Source: Bedellia somnulentella
Taxonomy: Eukaryota > Arthropoda > Insecta > Lepidoptera > Bedelliidae
NCBI GenBank assembly: GCA_963576735.1
Contig: OY755170.1
Location: forward strand, 12,136,567-12,200,566
Reading direction: 5' to 3'
DNA length: 64,000 nt
Shown: positions 21,931 to 34,469 of the stretch, piece by piece
Layout of the letters: each line of letters opens with the position of its first letter
How positions within the stretch are numbered: position 1 is the stretch's first letter
The notes under the pieces: generated by a model
Told to the model about the DNA's origin: nothing
The model's input: the letters and a program-made list of their open reading frames with translations, nothing else
The model's database searches: none
Made by a program: the position numbers and the translations under genes

Positions 21931-22989
21931 TTCCTCATTACAAACTTAGACATATTGCCTCAAATATTATCTTATTGAACACAAGTGATTCAAAGTACGA
22001 CATCTCGAAGTTTGTATATCCGATGATATTTTAGTTCATTTTTGTAATTCTCCGAACACTTAAAGTTACTGTTCATTGTAGATCTATTTTGCAAATATGG
22101 TTTCTCTTATGTCAATTATGGATTGGTAGCTTATGAATTCAAAGTTTTGCTCTAGCCCTTGTAGCTTCAGGCGTGTGAGATCGAGTATGTCACGTTAGTC
22201 TAGCGAGACACTGACTGGTTTACCATACAAATCTGTTATCAATTACACGCCTCATGCTACATATATTATTGTTGTGCTATAAATTATTATACAGGGCACA
22301 CACGGTAATGCAGCATGGAGCAAGATACTTAAGTTTTGTTAGTAAAAAATTTAATGATCGCTTCAGTTCATTAATATTTTTTAAATTGTTTCATACTTAG
22401 TAATAAATTTTAAATAACCGCTCGCCTAACACGAGAATAAAAAGCGCTATGTGAAAAAAATGATTCACCGATAGAAACCGTAAAGAAAATTGTTCTGAAA
22501 ATTAACACCTAATTCGGAGATTACTCCAGAGAGAGATAAGCCAGGATAATTGCAACCAATACCATCAGTTCTTTCATCTATATCTAATAATACTTTGATA
22601 GGAGAGGTAAGAGATTCGATTGTATTGGTTCATCAAAAACAAATTAACCTCGGACACTTCTGGTGAATTCGCAGCCTAGCTCACTTTTTTAATATAAAAA
22701 CTTTTCCTCGACTGTAAAAATTCTCGGTATTTCATTCGAAAAAAGTTTCCACATTATTAAGGACTTTTGATTTTGATATTACAAATTTTTCTCTCTGGGT
22801 TGGTTCTGATATCGGTTTAACAGAAAACAGGCATACAAATGCACATCAAATGCTTTATAAATCAGTAAAATATTCCATCTTCAGGAAGGAATATACTGCA
22901 TCTGACTTACAAAACATACTTACTGAAGACTGAATTAACACCAACCAAAATCGGGGCGTGACACTAGTTAATAAAAACACCACACCGAC
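21931..22989. other. Intronic stretch, mostly unassigned
   Basis: Apart from a short piece at about 22176-22225 shared with the GC-rich island edge near 6920, nothing recognisable. Confidence 0.4.
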
Positions 22990-23525
22990 GTTAGCAATCT
23001 CTAAATTTTAAATTATACCTGTAAATCTCTTGTGTGCTTACATTTAATTTGTCACCGAGCAGAGAGACAACACTAAGCACTCGTACAAATGCGCCAGCTC
23101 CATTAATTAGCAAAACATGAAATTCGCAACAAACCACTGGACATCACCAGAAATTATCCGACTGCTTCACTGACGCATAGCTCCTAAATGTGACGAAACA
23201 CGGATGATGATTCGCAACGCGTATAAATTTTAAATATTCATATGCTACCATAAGGTACTTTAAAGTTTTCCTCTTCTCATTAACAAGTCATACTCATCAA
23301 CAAACAGTCATTAATGTAAATGAGCAACAAAGACAACAGTGCAAAATAAAAGTGATATCTCTACAAAAACCAACTGATATTAAAAAGAAATTGCGTCTTC
23401 CGCAATACAGGTCCTATCCTAGAGCGGGCCCGTTAGAAACCTGTAATATTTAGTTAAATTATATATGCTAAATAAAAAAAAAATATTATTAATTTAAAAA
23501 ATGTAAAATATTCTAAATAACTCAC

Positions 23526-23604
23526 CTCTAAACTCCAACTTTGCCTGCGTTGGTCTTTTGCATTCGTAGACTTTGAAGCGGTGCAACTCTACGGTCAGAG
23601 ACAT
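23526..23604 (-). CDS. Ferlin alternative first exon 1a
   Basis: ATG at 23604-23602, 26 codons plus one base, then donor AGAG|GTGAG. It encodes MSLTVELHRF then KRPTQAKLEFR, the first beta strands of C2A. The single trailing G joins the GT of exon 2 to make Gly, giving the FRG motif seen at this place in otoferlin. Exon 1b is an alternative to it, since both leave in phase 1. The 5' UTR would be about 210 nt if transcription starts at the TCAGT near 23815. Confidence 0.85.
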
Positions 23605-23779
23605 TTTACGAGCCCTCGCGCACTTTTACAGTTTACTTTAGAACAATGAAATGTTAGTCGTTGATTAAGAATTTCAGGTCAAAATATAAGTTAGAAGTTA
23701 GGTACTGTTAGAAGTAAATGAAAAAATTCAATAGGGAAGTTTGAAAGTAACGATTTTACTAGGTGACGGTGATTTCAGG

Positions 23780-23900
23780 TAAGGTTGGCCTCGAGCGGTC
23801 TCCGCGCGCGCCACTGAGCGAATGGTGGACGGACAGCGCACGGCACACTGGAGGCAGCGGCGTACCCGGCGCACGCAACACCCCTTCCCCGTTAGGGTGG
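23780..23900 (-). promoter_or_regulatory. Candidate promoter 1a of the ferlin gene
   Basis: A CpG-rich block in AT-rich surroundings. On the minus strand TTCGCTCAGTGGC carries an arthropod initiator TCAGT at 23817-23813, about 210 bp upstream of the exon 1a ATG. The same arrangement is conserved at the 1b copy. No TATA box was seen. Confidence 0.55.
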
Positions 23901-23960
23901 TAACCCTCCGAGGGAAGCTGTTGCTGCTGACGCGTTTCAGAATAGGGTTGCCAAACACTT

Positions 23961-24424
23961 TATACAATATTCTGTTATTTTAATACGAGGTGCTTTACAG
24001 TCGAGTTTAAAAGGCACGAGCGACGTAGGCTTTAGCTGACTAACGCAAGGCTTAACGCGTTTCATTACTGAAAGGTTTAACGTGCGTCATTTTTGCCTTT
24101 GGTTTATCAGCAAAGTTAAAGAAACAAACTATAATAATATAAAGAAGCCTATATCTCTTCTAGTTATTTGCATTAATTTGATGAATCCTGGATTCCTATT
24201 TTATTTTTCCCTTAAACCATTTTATTTGATATCGGATAAAGTAAGATTTCACGACACTGTTAATGCACTAACTAAACAAAGCACGAACCTAAAAATAATT
24301 CATGCTTTGTTTAGGTAATTGAATATATTACTAAAATAATGAATTGGTGCTGCAGACAATTTAATTAGGGTTGCAAACTAGTGGTTTTTATTGGCAGTGA
24401 AAATATATTCACTAAAATTAACGA
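23961..24424. other. Intronic/upstream stretch without assigned feature
   Basis: A/T-rich. The 78-codon plus-strand frame at 24082-24318 has no recognisable similarity. Confidence 0.4.
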
Positions 24425-24570
24425 ATCAATAAAGGAAAGAAAAATTACGACACAGGCAGGAATCGAACCCGCGACCTCGGGTATATGCCCCCGTCGCTCT
24501 GCCAATTGAGCTACCGTGTCAATGGCTGCCAGTGCAAAATTCTTCTATCCTTCATTTCTTTTACACTTTT
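24425..24570 (-). repeat. SINE C: tRNA-derived repeat
   Basis: Minus-strand acceptor GACACGG/CTGTGTC is less paired than in the 20998-21240 copy; the D and T arms are retained (GCTCAATTGGCAGAGC, GCGGGTTCGATTCCTGC). It directly abuts SINE B at 24571, so one inserted in or beside the other. Confidence 0.75.
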
Positions 24571-24905
24571 CAGAAGGGGTTGGCAGAGGTACTAATACTT
24601 CTGAACATCACGTGACTTTGTCATCTGGTGTTCAGAGTACCCACGTTTTGCATGGACAGTGTACTCACGTAATAGGTGGCAGGCATATCGCCGTTTTGTA
24701 CGAATACATTGTCACATGACTAAGTACAACTCAGCCATGTGGGTTTCCTCACGATGTTTTCCCTCACCGCTAACAACCATGATAAATTAACCACACATAT
24801 ATCTTTAGAAAAGACAAATTGGTGTAGGCCCAACCCAGGATTAGAACACTAGTCGTTTGCACGATAACCGAGTGTTCTACCCACTGGGCTATCACGGTTG
24901 TTATC
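24571..24905 (-). repeat. SINE B, antisense, 3' end missing
   Basis: Near consensus from AGAAGGGGTTGGCAGAGG to the head, with box A complement CCACTGGGCTATCACG. Confidence 0.9.
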
Positions 24906-25371
24906 ACGGATCTAGTTACTATCATGTATATTATAATCGTTTTTATCTCACATCAATACATGCAGTATTTCCGATGCAGCGACCTGGAGAAGTTCAACCC
25001 CGTTTTCAAGTCTTCAGATTTCGCGCGCTTTTTATTCGTACGTCACCACCCGTGAGCCGGCCGATCATTGCCACTGCGTGAAGTCGGTCCAGTGGGAATG
25101 GTGCGATTTTTTCTTTATTTATTCTTATGCGTATGTAAGCATGCATTTATTTTATGGGCAGATTTTTCAGAAACGACCTGCCTCTTTCTTTTACTTGTGC
25201 GTGTTACACTTATACTTACTCCATCAATCCTCATTATCATAGCCACACTGTCGTTGTTCAGATTTACGATCCTCACAAATCTAATTTGCTTTCTTCACGT
25301 TCATATTATTTTTATACCGAAGTCCTTAATGTTTGTATCTAACTCTCAGACTCAAAGGTTCAATCGTTCAC
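24906..25371. other. Unassigned spacer between two SINE B copies
   Basis: It lies between two SINE B copies of the same orientation. A 102-codon hydrophobic plus-strand frame (25068-25376) overruns into the SINE and has no homology I recognise, so it is treated as chance. Confidence 0.4.
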
Positions 25372-25545
25372 GCTGATTATCCCCGAAGGGGTTGGCAGAG
25401 GTAACCATACTTCTGAACATCACGTGACATTGTTATGTGGTGTTTAGGGCACCCACGTTTAGCTTGGAGAGTGTACTCACGTGATGGGGGGCAGACCTAT
25501 TACCGTTTTGTACGAATACACTCTCACATGACTAAGAACAAGTCA
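25372..25545 (-). repeat. SINE B, 3' half, antisense
   Basis: From TCACGCTGATTATCCCCGAA to CTCACATGACTAAGAACAAG; the tRNA-like half is missing. Confidence 0.85.
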
Positions 25546-25849
25546 ACTGCAAAAACTCATAAATACGTAATATATTAAAGTATTAGTAATAGTAATTTAT
25601 TCATAAAAAGAGTTTACATTATTTGGTGTCCACTGCATCCGAACTAGGCTCATATCTGTCCGCGCCCGTATCTCAGGTTACATTACTTACAGCTCTTGGT
25701 TTCTATGAATCTAATGGATTGGAATTTATACATTGAAAAAAGTTTAATAATATAAAAATATTAAAACATTTACAATTATTAATATTAGTAGAAATGTTTT
25801 AGGGAATATTAATTACACACAAATAAATATTTTCTCCAACATAATAAAT
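25546..25849. other. Unassigned A/T-rich stretch
   Basis: Nothing recognisable. Confidence 0.4.
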
Positions 25850-25925
25850 AAAAGTGCCTGAGGAATTTCTTTTCCCTCAGCTCTGGCTGCCACTTCAGAG
25901 GATTTTTCACCGTGAGTATATAATA
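25850..25925 (+). repeat. Family A repeat, 3' end
   Basis: AAGTGCCTGAGGAATTTC, CTCAGCTCTGGCTGCC and CCGTGAGTATAT. Its tail merges with the (TAA)n-like end of the LINE that follows. Confidence 0.7.
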
Positions 25926-26400
25926 ATATAATAATAAATTTCTTTATTGACTAACAATCATAACACACCTTAATACAAATAATAAAATAAGAAGTTCAGT
26001 ACAAAAACAAAAACATGTGACACAATTGACTTTGTGTCCCGAGTCAGAAATCACCCGAGCCTGCATCGTAAGCATCTAAACGCCATGGACAGATGAAAAT
26101 CCGCAACCCAGTCTACTCAAGGTAGATGGCGAAGCAGAAATCCAGCCCCCACGCCACCCGACGCAACACAAGACCCGAAGAGCTTTCGCGCCCGAGACTA
26201 AGGCACTGAGGATCATTACTCCCTCATAAAAGGGCAGAGCCCTGTACTCTTAGGATAAGTAGTAAATCTCGACCCCATAAATTACACAGAAAGATTACAT
26301 GTATGGTATTAAACTCTAACTAGGAACTACTTTGTATTAAATTAACTTAACAATTACTTATTTAATGTAATATATAATTTGAGAAACAAGATTTTATAAT

Positions 26401-29400
26401 TTAAAACTTAAAACCGGCAGGAAATAGAGGAGAGGTGTGTGTTGTGTGAGTAGATGTGTGTATTTGTATGAGTGTATGTGTGCGTTTATATGTGTGTGTG
26501 TCTTTCCGTCCGTTTGGCACCAGATTCATCCAAGATATCCGTGACAAGACTAAAGCATCGGCGTTAGCATCGCCTCCGTCTCGAAATAATCCAACGACAA
26601 AAGCCACGAAAACACAATTACGCCTACATTCATATTTGTTCAGGTTGTGTATATTGATTGCCTTATTGGCGATATTATACAAATAAGGTCCGCAGAATAA
26701 AAAGTAATGGTCCATAAACTTGGTATTAAACTTTGGTATTTTGCAGATGTAATCGCTTCTGCGCCTTTGAGAAGTTGATTCATCTACAGGTGTAATAGAA
26801 TGCTGTTTAAGAATAGCTAATAAAATATAAAGCTGCCTGACTGTTAAAACTTCACTTTCTTCGTACAATTTTACAGTAGGATACAAAAAAGGTTTGAACA
26901 TACATATTTTAAGCAAAGCCCGCTGTGATACTTCTGCCTTTTTTAGCGTTGTTTTGTGCGTACCACCCCAGGAGGTTATACAGTATGTCAGTAGGCACTC
27001 GCAGAGGGCAATGTATACGCGTTTGAGAAGTTGTGCCTTCATCACATGTCGAAGATTACTAAAGATATATAATAATTTTCTAATTCTGGCACTGATATTT
27101 TTGACATGTGAGCTGAAATTCAAGTTCTGGTCAATCACAACCCCTAGATACATTAGCTGAGAACATCTTTCTAAAACTAGCCCAGTGCAAACACAACTGA
27201 CGCTTGAGCAATCTGATGAATGTGCAATCAGCTGGAGATCCACGGGAGGTTGTGTAGAATTTCGCATAGAAAAGGTTATGTATTTTGTTTTTACTGTGTT
27301 CAATGTCAAAATGTTTTGTGCTAGCCATTCTGTGACTTTATTAAGACCTAACTGAGCGCGTCTGAAAGTGTCCTTCCAGTTATCATCCTCAAAAATTAAC
27401 ACCGTGTCATCCGCATAGGACAGTATCACCCCACCTATATCCATGTCACAGAGTTTGTTGATATATATAAGGAACTAAGTGGGGCCAAGGATACTGCCCT
27501 GCGGGACACCGTAGGTTGTGGGTAAATCTCCACTTATCAAGTCGCCTACCCTAACACATTGAATTCGGTCCGTAAGGTAGTCTTTGAAGATATCTAGACA
27601 CACACCCCGGACTCCTATACCCTCCAATCTTTGCACTAGTAAAGGAATAGAGACCGTGTCAAAAGCTTTGGCTAGGTCCAAAAATATTGCCAGAACCTTT
27701 TTCTTCTTATCAAGCCTATCTGTAACTAGTGATGTAAGTTTTAGCACTGCATCAGCTATACACCTGCCCTTTCGAAAACCAAACTGTTTATCAGAAAGGA
27801 CATTGCGCTTTTCAATAAATTTAACTAATCTAGAATTTAGTATCTTTTCCAATATTTTTGACATAGAGGGCAAGATTGAGATGGGCCGATAGTTATTGAC
27901 ACAGTCTCTATCCCCCGACTTATGAATGGGAATAATTACTGCCTTTTTAAGGTACTGAGGGAAAACTCCCTGGGTCAGACACAGGTTAAAAATATGAACT
28001 AACAATGGTACAAAGATGTGTTTCATACGTTTGAGTAAATCATTAGAAATTTTATCCCAACCGACAGAACATTGATTTTTCAGACCAGATATTAAAGCAT
28101 CTACCTCTTGAGCGTCAGTTTCAAGCATAACCATAGAGCCCAATTGACTGTAAGACGTGTAAGGCACAGCTGACTGTGGGACTTTCAAGCTTCTTAAGTT
28201 ATTTTCTGCCAAAGTTTTACCTACCTCTGAAAAGTAAAAATTAATAGAATCAATTGCGGAATTTCCGTTCTCACTTATAAGCTGCTGCGAACAATTATTT
28301 TTAGGTTTCGTAGAAATAATTGTATTGATCGCTTTCCAAAGCATTTTTGGATTGTTTCCAGCCTTATCTATGAGTTCCCTATCATATTGTCGTTTTAATT
28401 TTTTAATTAAATTATAATAATATTTTTTATACCGCTGATAAGTGATTTTTATGATTTCATGGTCCGGATTTGTTTTGAATTTTTTATATAAGTTTTCTTT
28501 ATTTTTCTGGCACCTTAATAACCCCTGCGTCATCCACGGTTTTAACAAACGGTTTTTTGTTGTTACTGTAACAGAATTGGAATTCTTGGTTATGACATCA
28601 ATTACGCTATTCACTAGCAAAGTTAAGCCAAAGGTGGGGTCGTCACTTTCCATAATAGGTGCAAAATTTAAAAGTTCTGTGTCCCTGCACATTTTTTCAA
28701 CGTCATATTTAGTCGTAGTAGTGGTTGCTTTTTTTGGTAACTTTAACTCAAGATCCAATAGTACAGACTTGTGGTCAGTCACAGAGCTTTGCATAACAAC
28801 AGTATTTGAGGAATACCTTGTTTTAATAAAAACATGATCCAGACAAGAGTTACCAGAATCACGAGTAACGAAGTGGTGATATGAAAGAAGTCCATAGTAT
28901 TCAAGAAGGTCTAAATATTTTTCTTTATTGGGATCAGTGCATTCTGGAAATATATTAATATTGATGTCTCCCATTAAAACTCTCGTTTCATTCACTTTGT
29001 GTTTCACCAGAAGCTCATTCAACTCTCCCAGAAAAGCATCAATGTTATCTTGCCTACTTTCCTCAGTCCGATCAAAAGCGTGAGGACGATAGATAGCAAA
29101 GACCACAAATTTATTATGTTTGATAATGAGACAGTTACAACGATTTGTATCCGGTTCCTCAATGGTGACATTTAAGTTGTTTTTAATATAGACGACAACG
29201 CCATCATTCTGGTGACGATTTGATTTGGTGGCTACAGTATAGTAACCGTTTAAGGTAGGAGGCTGAGGGCAACAAAACAACCAACACTCCGTAAGTATTA
29301 AAATATCGCAGTTAAAGGTAAGACTATTTAGCAGCATTATGAAATCAGACATTCTTGTCGCTTCTCCTATACTTCGTATATTCTGAGTGATAATTTTTAG

Positions 29401-29538
29401 GCTGCTTGATGAGGAGGACACAAATTTACAACAGTCGTTTGGTACAGACTCATAGGCTGAAGATGCTGTAACGCCATCAATATAATTTAATATCTGTAAC
29501 TCATCCATTATCAACAGCAACAAAAAGTGATGATACAT
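26401..29538 (-). pseudogene. LINE ORF2 (endonuclease-reverse transcriptase) with one nonsense codon
   Basis: One frame of 1046 codons interrupted by a TAG at 27477-27475 after GVPQGSILGPT. The next residues, FLIYINKLC, continue the usual L-FLIYIN motif, so a single base change explains the stop. Domains: APE-type endonuclease, about residues 45-270 (ITQNIRS, LTECW, VVYIKNNLN, GDININ, SCLDHVF, VTDHKSV); reverse transcriptase from about residue 465 (IIPIHKSGDR, NYRPISILPS, QFGFRKGRC, FLDLAKAFDTV, LSYADDTVL). The C-terminus ends in a Thr/His-rich stretch over a TG-rich simple repeat (26440-26510). The first in-frame Met may be a few residues downstream (MDELQ). Confidence 0.92.
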
Positions 29539-29794
29539 AAAAATTACTTAAATCGTCAAAAAGTCCGAAAGCCATCAGCAGCATGTTAAGAAAGTGAGAT
29601 GGACGTAAGGCTAAAGACGATGAAGGTGCAATCAAAAAGACATTTGAGACACATGTATGTAAGATGTTGTGTATTATTGAAATTTTGTGCATGGGTGTGT
29701 ATGTGTTATGTGTAATACTGTATAAAGTTAGAGGGCTAGCCGGTATTGGTACATAGAGTATTAAAAACAAAGAAAAGACATGAAACAAACCTAG
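29539..29794 (-). other. LINE inter-ORF spacer
   Basis: Spacer between LINE ORF1 and ORF2. An open frame here (29501-29788) is not similar to LINE proteins. Confidence 0.55.
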
Positions 29795-30542
29795 TCACAG
29801 AGGGTTTACATTTTTAAGCTTTTCTAAATCTACCTCCGAATCAACACGAATATATGGAGATCCTTCCTTTTTCTTTAAATATGTGACACCACGAGACGTC
29901 CAACAAAAAGCATATCGGTGATCTTTTGCAAAAAGTCTAGCCAAATAGAACAACTTACGCTGTTTAAAAGGTAGATGCTCAGATACAAATATCGGCACAG
30001 TTTTGCCTTGTATTCTTAGCATCTCTGTGTTCAGTTTATGTGCATTGTCTTTCTTTTTATTGAACTACCTAACGGCAGAAAGAAGCTCCTCCTTTTTTAT
30101 GACAGAAGAAAAGTCTACAATAATTGGCGCATTTGAACTCTTTGACGATTTAGGTCTGTAGATATCCCTGAGTTCAACCGCCTGCAAAGGCACATTCAAT
30201 GAAGATGTTAACTTAAAAATAATATCCGAGAGATCTCTTTTTGTTTCGTCTTTTTTGGTGGGAACACTTCGAACCTCTAACCTAGACATACAAAGTCTTC
30301 CCTCCAGAAAGTCACATTTTTCTTCCAGTAACTTTATTTGTTTCCTATCATTAATTAATTATTTCTTCCTCTAACACCTTGATTTTTTCACAGAAGTCCC
30401 TATTTGTGTTAGTCAAAAATTCAACTGTTTCACGCAGATCTGAATTTTGCTTTTCAATTCGAGTTGTGGATTCCAAAATCGTATCAAATCGTTTTTCAAC
30501 TTTGGCCTTAAAAGATTCAATCATATCCTGCACCTTTCTCAC
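29795..30542 (-). pseudogene. LINE ORF1 (coiled coil plus FP25K-like domain), broken
   Basis: The N-terminal part has heptad-like helices (MIESFKAKVEKRFDTI, then IEKQNSDLRETVEFL), fitting the coiled coil that trimerises LINE ORF1 proteins. After a frameshift near 30350 the frame gives MSRLEVRSVPTKKDETKRDL, AVELRDIYRPK and VPIFVSEHLPFKQRKLFYL with FCWTSRGVTYLKKKEG. This is the pattern of lepidopteran LINE ORF1 proteins related to the baculovirus FP domain. A TAG at 30067-30065 interrupts the same frame. No ATG heads the frame, so the 5' coding end is also damaged. Confidence 0.8.
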
Positions 30543-30660
30543 AATGTCATTGCTGCTAAGAGACTTATTTCACAATGTTAATCATCGGCTCTAATGAGAT
30601 CAGTTTCCGAAGCACTTTTTGGGACGGGCAACACCGCAGGCGTAAGCTTGTTGTTGGTGC

Positions 30661-31607
30661 TTGTATGTATGTATTATAAAATAATTTGACACGTTTATGA
30701 CGTAACTATTAAAGTTACAAAAAAAACTCAGCGAGGTTCAACTCGGTAAAATAATCCAGTGGAATTAAATTACACAATGAGGAAATACGAGAACTATTAA
30801 AGTAGAACAAAAACTTATATTAAAGAAGCTTCAGCAATGCAATCTTCCCAAGAAGTAATCTCAGAAAACTCCTTCTGAATCCATCGAGAAACTTATAGAT
30901 CTTGAAGATTCTTCTGATTGATGCGGATGATATTTTAATTTAACTTTGCCAAGCCAGACTCAGATTTTTGCATTTTCTAGTAATTCTTTACGAACTTCGA
31001 AAGAAATATGAGAATGGATCTGTTGTAAGCTATTTTCTCATTATTGTTAACTACACTGGCATGCGACCACGTTTATACTTTAGTGTCAACTTTGTTCTAA
31101 TTAAAATAGCTTATTAGAATAATGGGATTGGAGCTATAAATCTGATAAAACGGAAGACAGAGCTTCAAAATACAAAAAAAAAACTCTGTAAGTTTTGGAA
31201 GTTTAGAGGAAAATTACATAAAAATAGTACCCTCAGTTGCAACGGAAATTGAAATAACTACATCAACATTAAAACTACGTAGTATCTTAACTAGTGGTGG
31301 CATTTATATTCTCAAATTACGTTACTTGCCTATAAAAACAACTAGTTTAGCTACCATGCTTAATATAAATGTGTACGTTATCTAACATGCGTAATATGTT
31401 TACAAAAGACAATAGTCGTGACGGCAGTATCAAAAAATCAGTTATTTATAAAGCTGTGATGATTAGGATTTTCATTAAAATGAAACACTAAAATACAGCA
31501 AACGGCCATTTTGAATGCCAATCGCAACACATGACATCACGCGTTCGTAAATATTTTAGTTGTTCTGTTTTTATTTTCTTATAAATTACATACATATTTA
31601 TTATTAT
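30661..31607. other. Intron 1b stretch without assigned feature
   Basis: A/T-rich; nothing recognisable. Confidence 0.4.
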
Positions 31608-31850
31608 TTGGCATATACTCACGGCTATAAATCCCTAGAAGGGGTAGCCAGAGCTAAGGAATTAGAAATTCCTCAGCCACTTTTGGAAAGTTGAGTGGGG
31701 AAAAGATGGCAAAGTAAAGGTTGTTGGTGATGGGTCTCCAACCGCATCGCTCAAAAATCCCTTAAAAGCCCCAATACCGTTAGTCGCCTCTTACGTACAC
31801 CCATCGGTGGAAACAGGGTAGTTCTATTCTAAGCCGACACTACACAGCTA
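31608..31850 (-). repeat. Family A repeat, full antisense copy
   Basis: Among the copies closest to consensus; lacks the long CATA run at its end. Confidence 0.93.
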
Positions 31851-32883
31851 TATCTTATAAATTTAAAGCAATTAAATTAATACAAAACCTTGCTTAAATC
31901 AATAGTTTTACAATGTTTTTAAATCAGAACAAAGATACGATGGAGCCTTTATCAAAACAAATTTAGTTGTAAAAAAAATATGTTTAACTTAACTTTAACT
32001 CAAAGATATTTAAACTAGATATGCATGATACCATTTGGAATTTTTAGACGGGCAGTGAAAGAGCCGCATCATCGGTGTATATGAAATGTTGATGGTATAT
32101 TTTTTTGTTAAACGAAACATATATTTATTTTTAAAATAGTTTTTTCTGCATTCAAAATGAGTCTAGAATTTTTATATTACGGATCAAAAAGATCCATCAT
32201 AAAGAATGATTTCTTCAAAGTAACATAGTATCATATTTTAAAGTAGGTAACTTTAAAAACATTTACTTGTAGTTTTAACTAAAAAATGCGACGATCTGTT
32301 TGATGTTTTGTTTGATGGTAAATATTTAGGCATCATTTCTTTTACTGCTTGTGTTTAAATTCTACCCTATGCATGCGAGTTATCTGCTCTTCACTGTTGA
32401 AAAGTTCCCTAAACTATCTACAGTTTCCATCACCAGATCAGCCCTAGCTCACTGTAATATTGTAATGTTATCAGGACTATACCTACATATATGCCATATT
32501 CAAATATGAATCCGAAAAGCAATAAGAACTTAGAATTTTCAAATCAATAATTAGGTACGCACGTTAATTAACTCTTAACTTATAATGGAACGATAATAAA
32601 ATTTCAGCAAAATGTGCGATATAAATCTACTACTTGAATATTAATACGTAATCACTGCATAAAATAAAATCCATGCCAATTCGACTCGTAAGTATTTCAA
32701 CTGCGATGTCGAAAAATCATAGACTTGCAACAAATAACAGCGGTAAGGTAGATAACTTGTAGAAAAATAGATATTTACATGTGTTCGTTTTGCAGTCACG
32801 CCAATTATTATTATAAACCGAGAAAAAGAATATTTAAAATGCGACCTGAGATATAATGGCATTTATTTATTTGTAACAAGTTT
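31851..32883. other. Intron 1b stretch without assigned feature
   Basis: A/T-rich; nothing recognisable. Confidence 0.4.
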
Positions 32884-33229
32884 CAGAGGGTCAACTCTGC
32901 ACATCGAGAACGATGGCATACTTATATCTTCTAACTCATGTTAAAATTTATTTCTTTCTCCCTCGCACGATCGATTATCCGTATTTTTGTCATTTCAAAG
33001 TTTGACAGCTCTATGAGAATACATGGTAATATTCGACGAATCCAACGATACCTCCGTAGTTGTCGTTGGATGCAACGAATAGAAAGCGCCAATATTTATA
33101 TTGTTCTATATATATCAAAATGTCCGAATATTCGATCGTGCGAGGGAGAAATAAATAAATGTTAATATGGGTAGAATAGATAAGTTTGGATGCTAATTAT
33201 CGTTCTCGATGTGCAGAGTTGATCCTCTG
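32884..33229. mobile_element. MITE with 31-bp inverted repeats and inner palindromes
   Basis: The ends CAGAGGGTCAACTCTGCACA and CAGAGGATCAACTCTGCACA (read from the other strand) continue to 31 bp with one mismatch. Inner pairs are CCCTCGCACGATCGA/TCGATCGTGCGAGGG (32961 and 33129) and ATCCAACGATA/TCGTTGGAT around 33045. The flanks read TT and TA, so the target duplication is not clear. No coding. Confidence 0.78.
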
Positions 33230-34469
33230 TATAGTTATGATCGCGGTCCACTTTTGGGTGATGAATTTGTATGAAGTGCAGTATCTTTGGTATACATGAT
33301 CGAAGCGTATACCTGATGTTATAATAACCTATTCCGTTGTGAGCAATAACAGAGTAAGATTCAAGAATCGTTATGTAGAAAATGAGATCAAAATGGAAAT
33401 AAAAAAGAGAAATTATAGAATATCAACACCGATTTTTCATATTCAGTACAAATTATGACAAGAATTTGAAATAAGCACAAATAAGACATCTAAACCGATT
33501 CTTGAATGTTACAACAAAAAAAAAATTACTCAATAAGAAGAAAAAGCTCTTTACAATTATTAGAATTCCCGTATGTGGATTGCAGACGGCAAAATGCAAT
33601 TTGTATTTGCCTTAAGATGGGCAGAAGACGCAGGTGATCATACCGGCAATAAGATTGAGATCGATTCCGGGATGATGCATCTCTCCTAGCATGTTTTTCT
33701 TGTACAGAACGATTTTTGATACTTTTTATTCCGAAAAAAAAGATATTCCCGAGTGAAATCGTTGGAATGAGTTTTTTTCCTTATAGTTGTGCTTTATACT
33801 GCATTATAACCGAATTCCTCGCGGGCGAAGCCGTGGGCGGAAAGCTAGTAGTATATAAATGGCATAAATTTTACCGCATCACTTGAGACAATTACACGTC
33901 TTAGTTGCATGATAGCGATTTCGTAATATTAGGAGTGCTTCCATTAGTAACGTATTATGGTACGAAAATGTAATGGGTAGAGCAAACTCGTGCTGATCTA
34001 GATCATTATCGTAAAAACTTTTAATATAAAAGAATCATAAGCGATGCAATCTGTGATTCTCATTTAAAATAACATTAAGGAAAAGATTTCATACACTTAA
34101 TACTTAACTTTCATCACGAAAGTTACCGCGTATCTCGACGGAACGCCAAAAAGATTTCGTTTCTCTTGGTGTTTCAAGAGTTTTCTTAGGACAAAGATAC
34201 TCAAAATATTATATAAATATATATTATATATTTATTCGTGTAAGAGGTTTTTGTTTGTTACTTGATCGCTTACGTAGTTTATATATCAAGTTTGGGTTGT
34301 ACTTTATCAAGATGCATTAGGATAGTGTGTTTGGACAAAGCTATAGAGATAGATGCCCCCATTATTTAAATTTTTTTTAGGAATTGAAATCGGCAATAAC
34401 TTTTTATAGAAAAAATAAAGTGGAGCGTAGTTATTTTTACAAAACTCCCATGTTTGTCAGAAAATTCAG
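33230..34469. other. Intron 1b stretch with one repeat end
   Basis: At about 33660-33850 the text ends TCGCGGGCGAAGCCGTGGGC then GGAAAGCTAGTA, the sense end of the same repeat type as 7617-7740 and 52550-52740. The remainder is unassigned. Confidence 0.5.

Larger units (their letters stand above)
22990..23960. repeat. Segmental duplication, copy 1 (promoter and exon 1a)
   Basis: Shares collinear blocks with 42930-43960: CTCTT-x3-TGCTTA, an AGCAGAG block, CATTAATTA with ACATGAAATT, exon 1, a GC-rich block with GGTCTCCGCGCGA-like text, AAGCTGTTGCT and AGGGTTGCCAAA. Identity is highest in exon 1 (63 of 79 coding bases) and lower between blocks. Confidence 0.85.
25926..30660 (-). mobile_element. 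CR1/Jockey-group LINE, nearly full length
   Basis: A non-LTR retrotransposon on the minus strand with 5' end near 30660, ORF1 (30542-29795), ORF2 (29538-26401), a 3' UTR of about 475 bp and a TAA-rich tail at 25926-25940. ORF2 has an APE endonuclease and a reverse transcriptase with a YADD active site. ORF1 is a coiled coil plus FP25K-like protein. Lesions visible are one nonsense codon in ORF2 and one nonsense plus one frameshift in ORF1, so it is a young but inactive copy. Daphne or Kiri-like membership is possible but not proven. Confidence 0.88.

Noticed and set aside
26440..26510. Independent TG/GT microsatellite locus
   Set aside because: It lies within the LINE ORF2 C-terminal frame, where it encodes a Thr/His-rich tail.
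28442..28837. 131-codon plus-strand frame
   Set aside because: Shadow of LINE ORF2 on the opposite strand.
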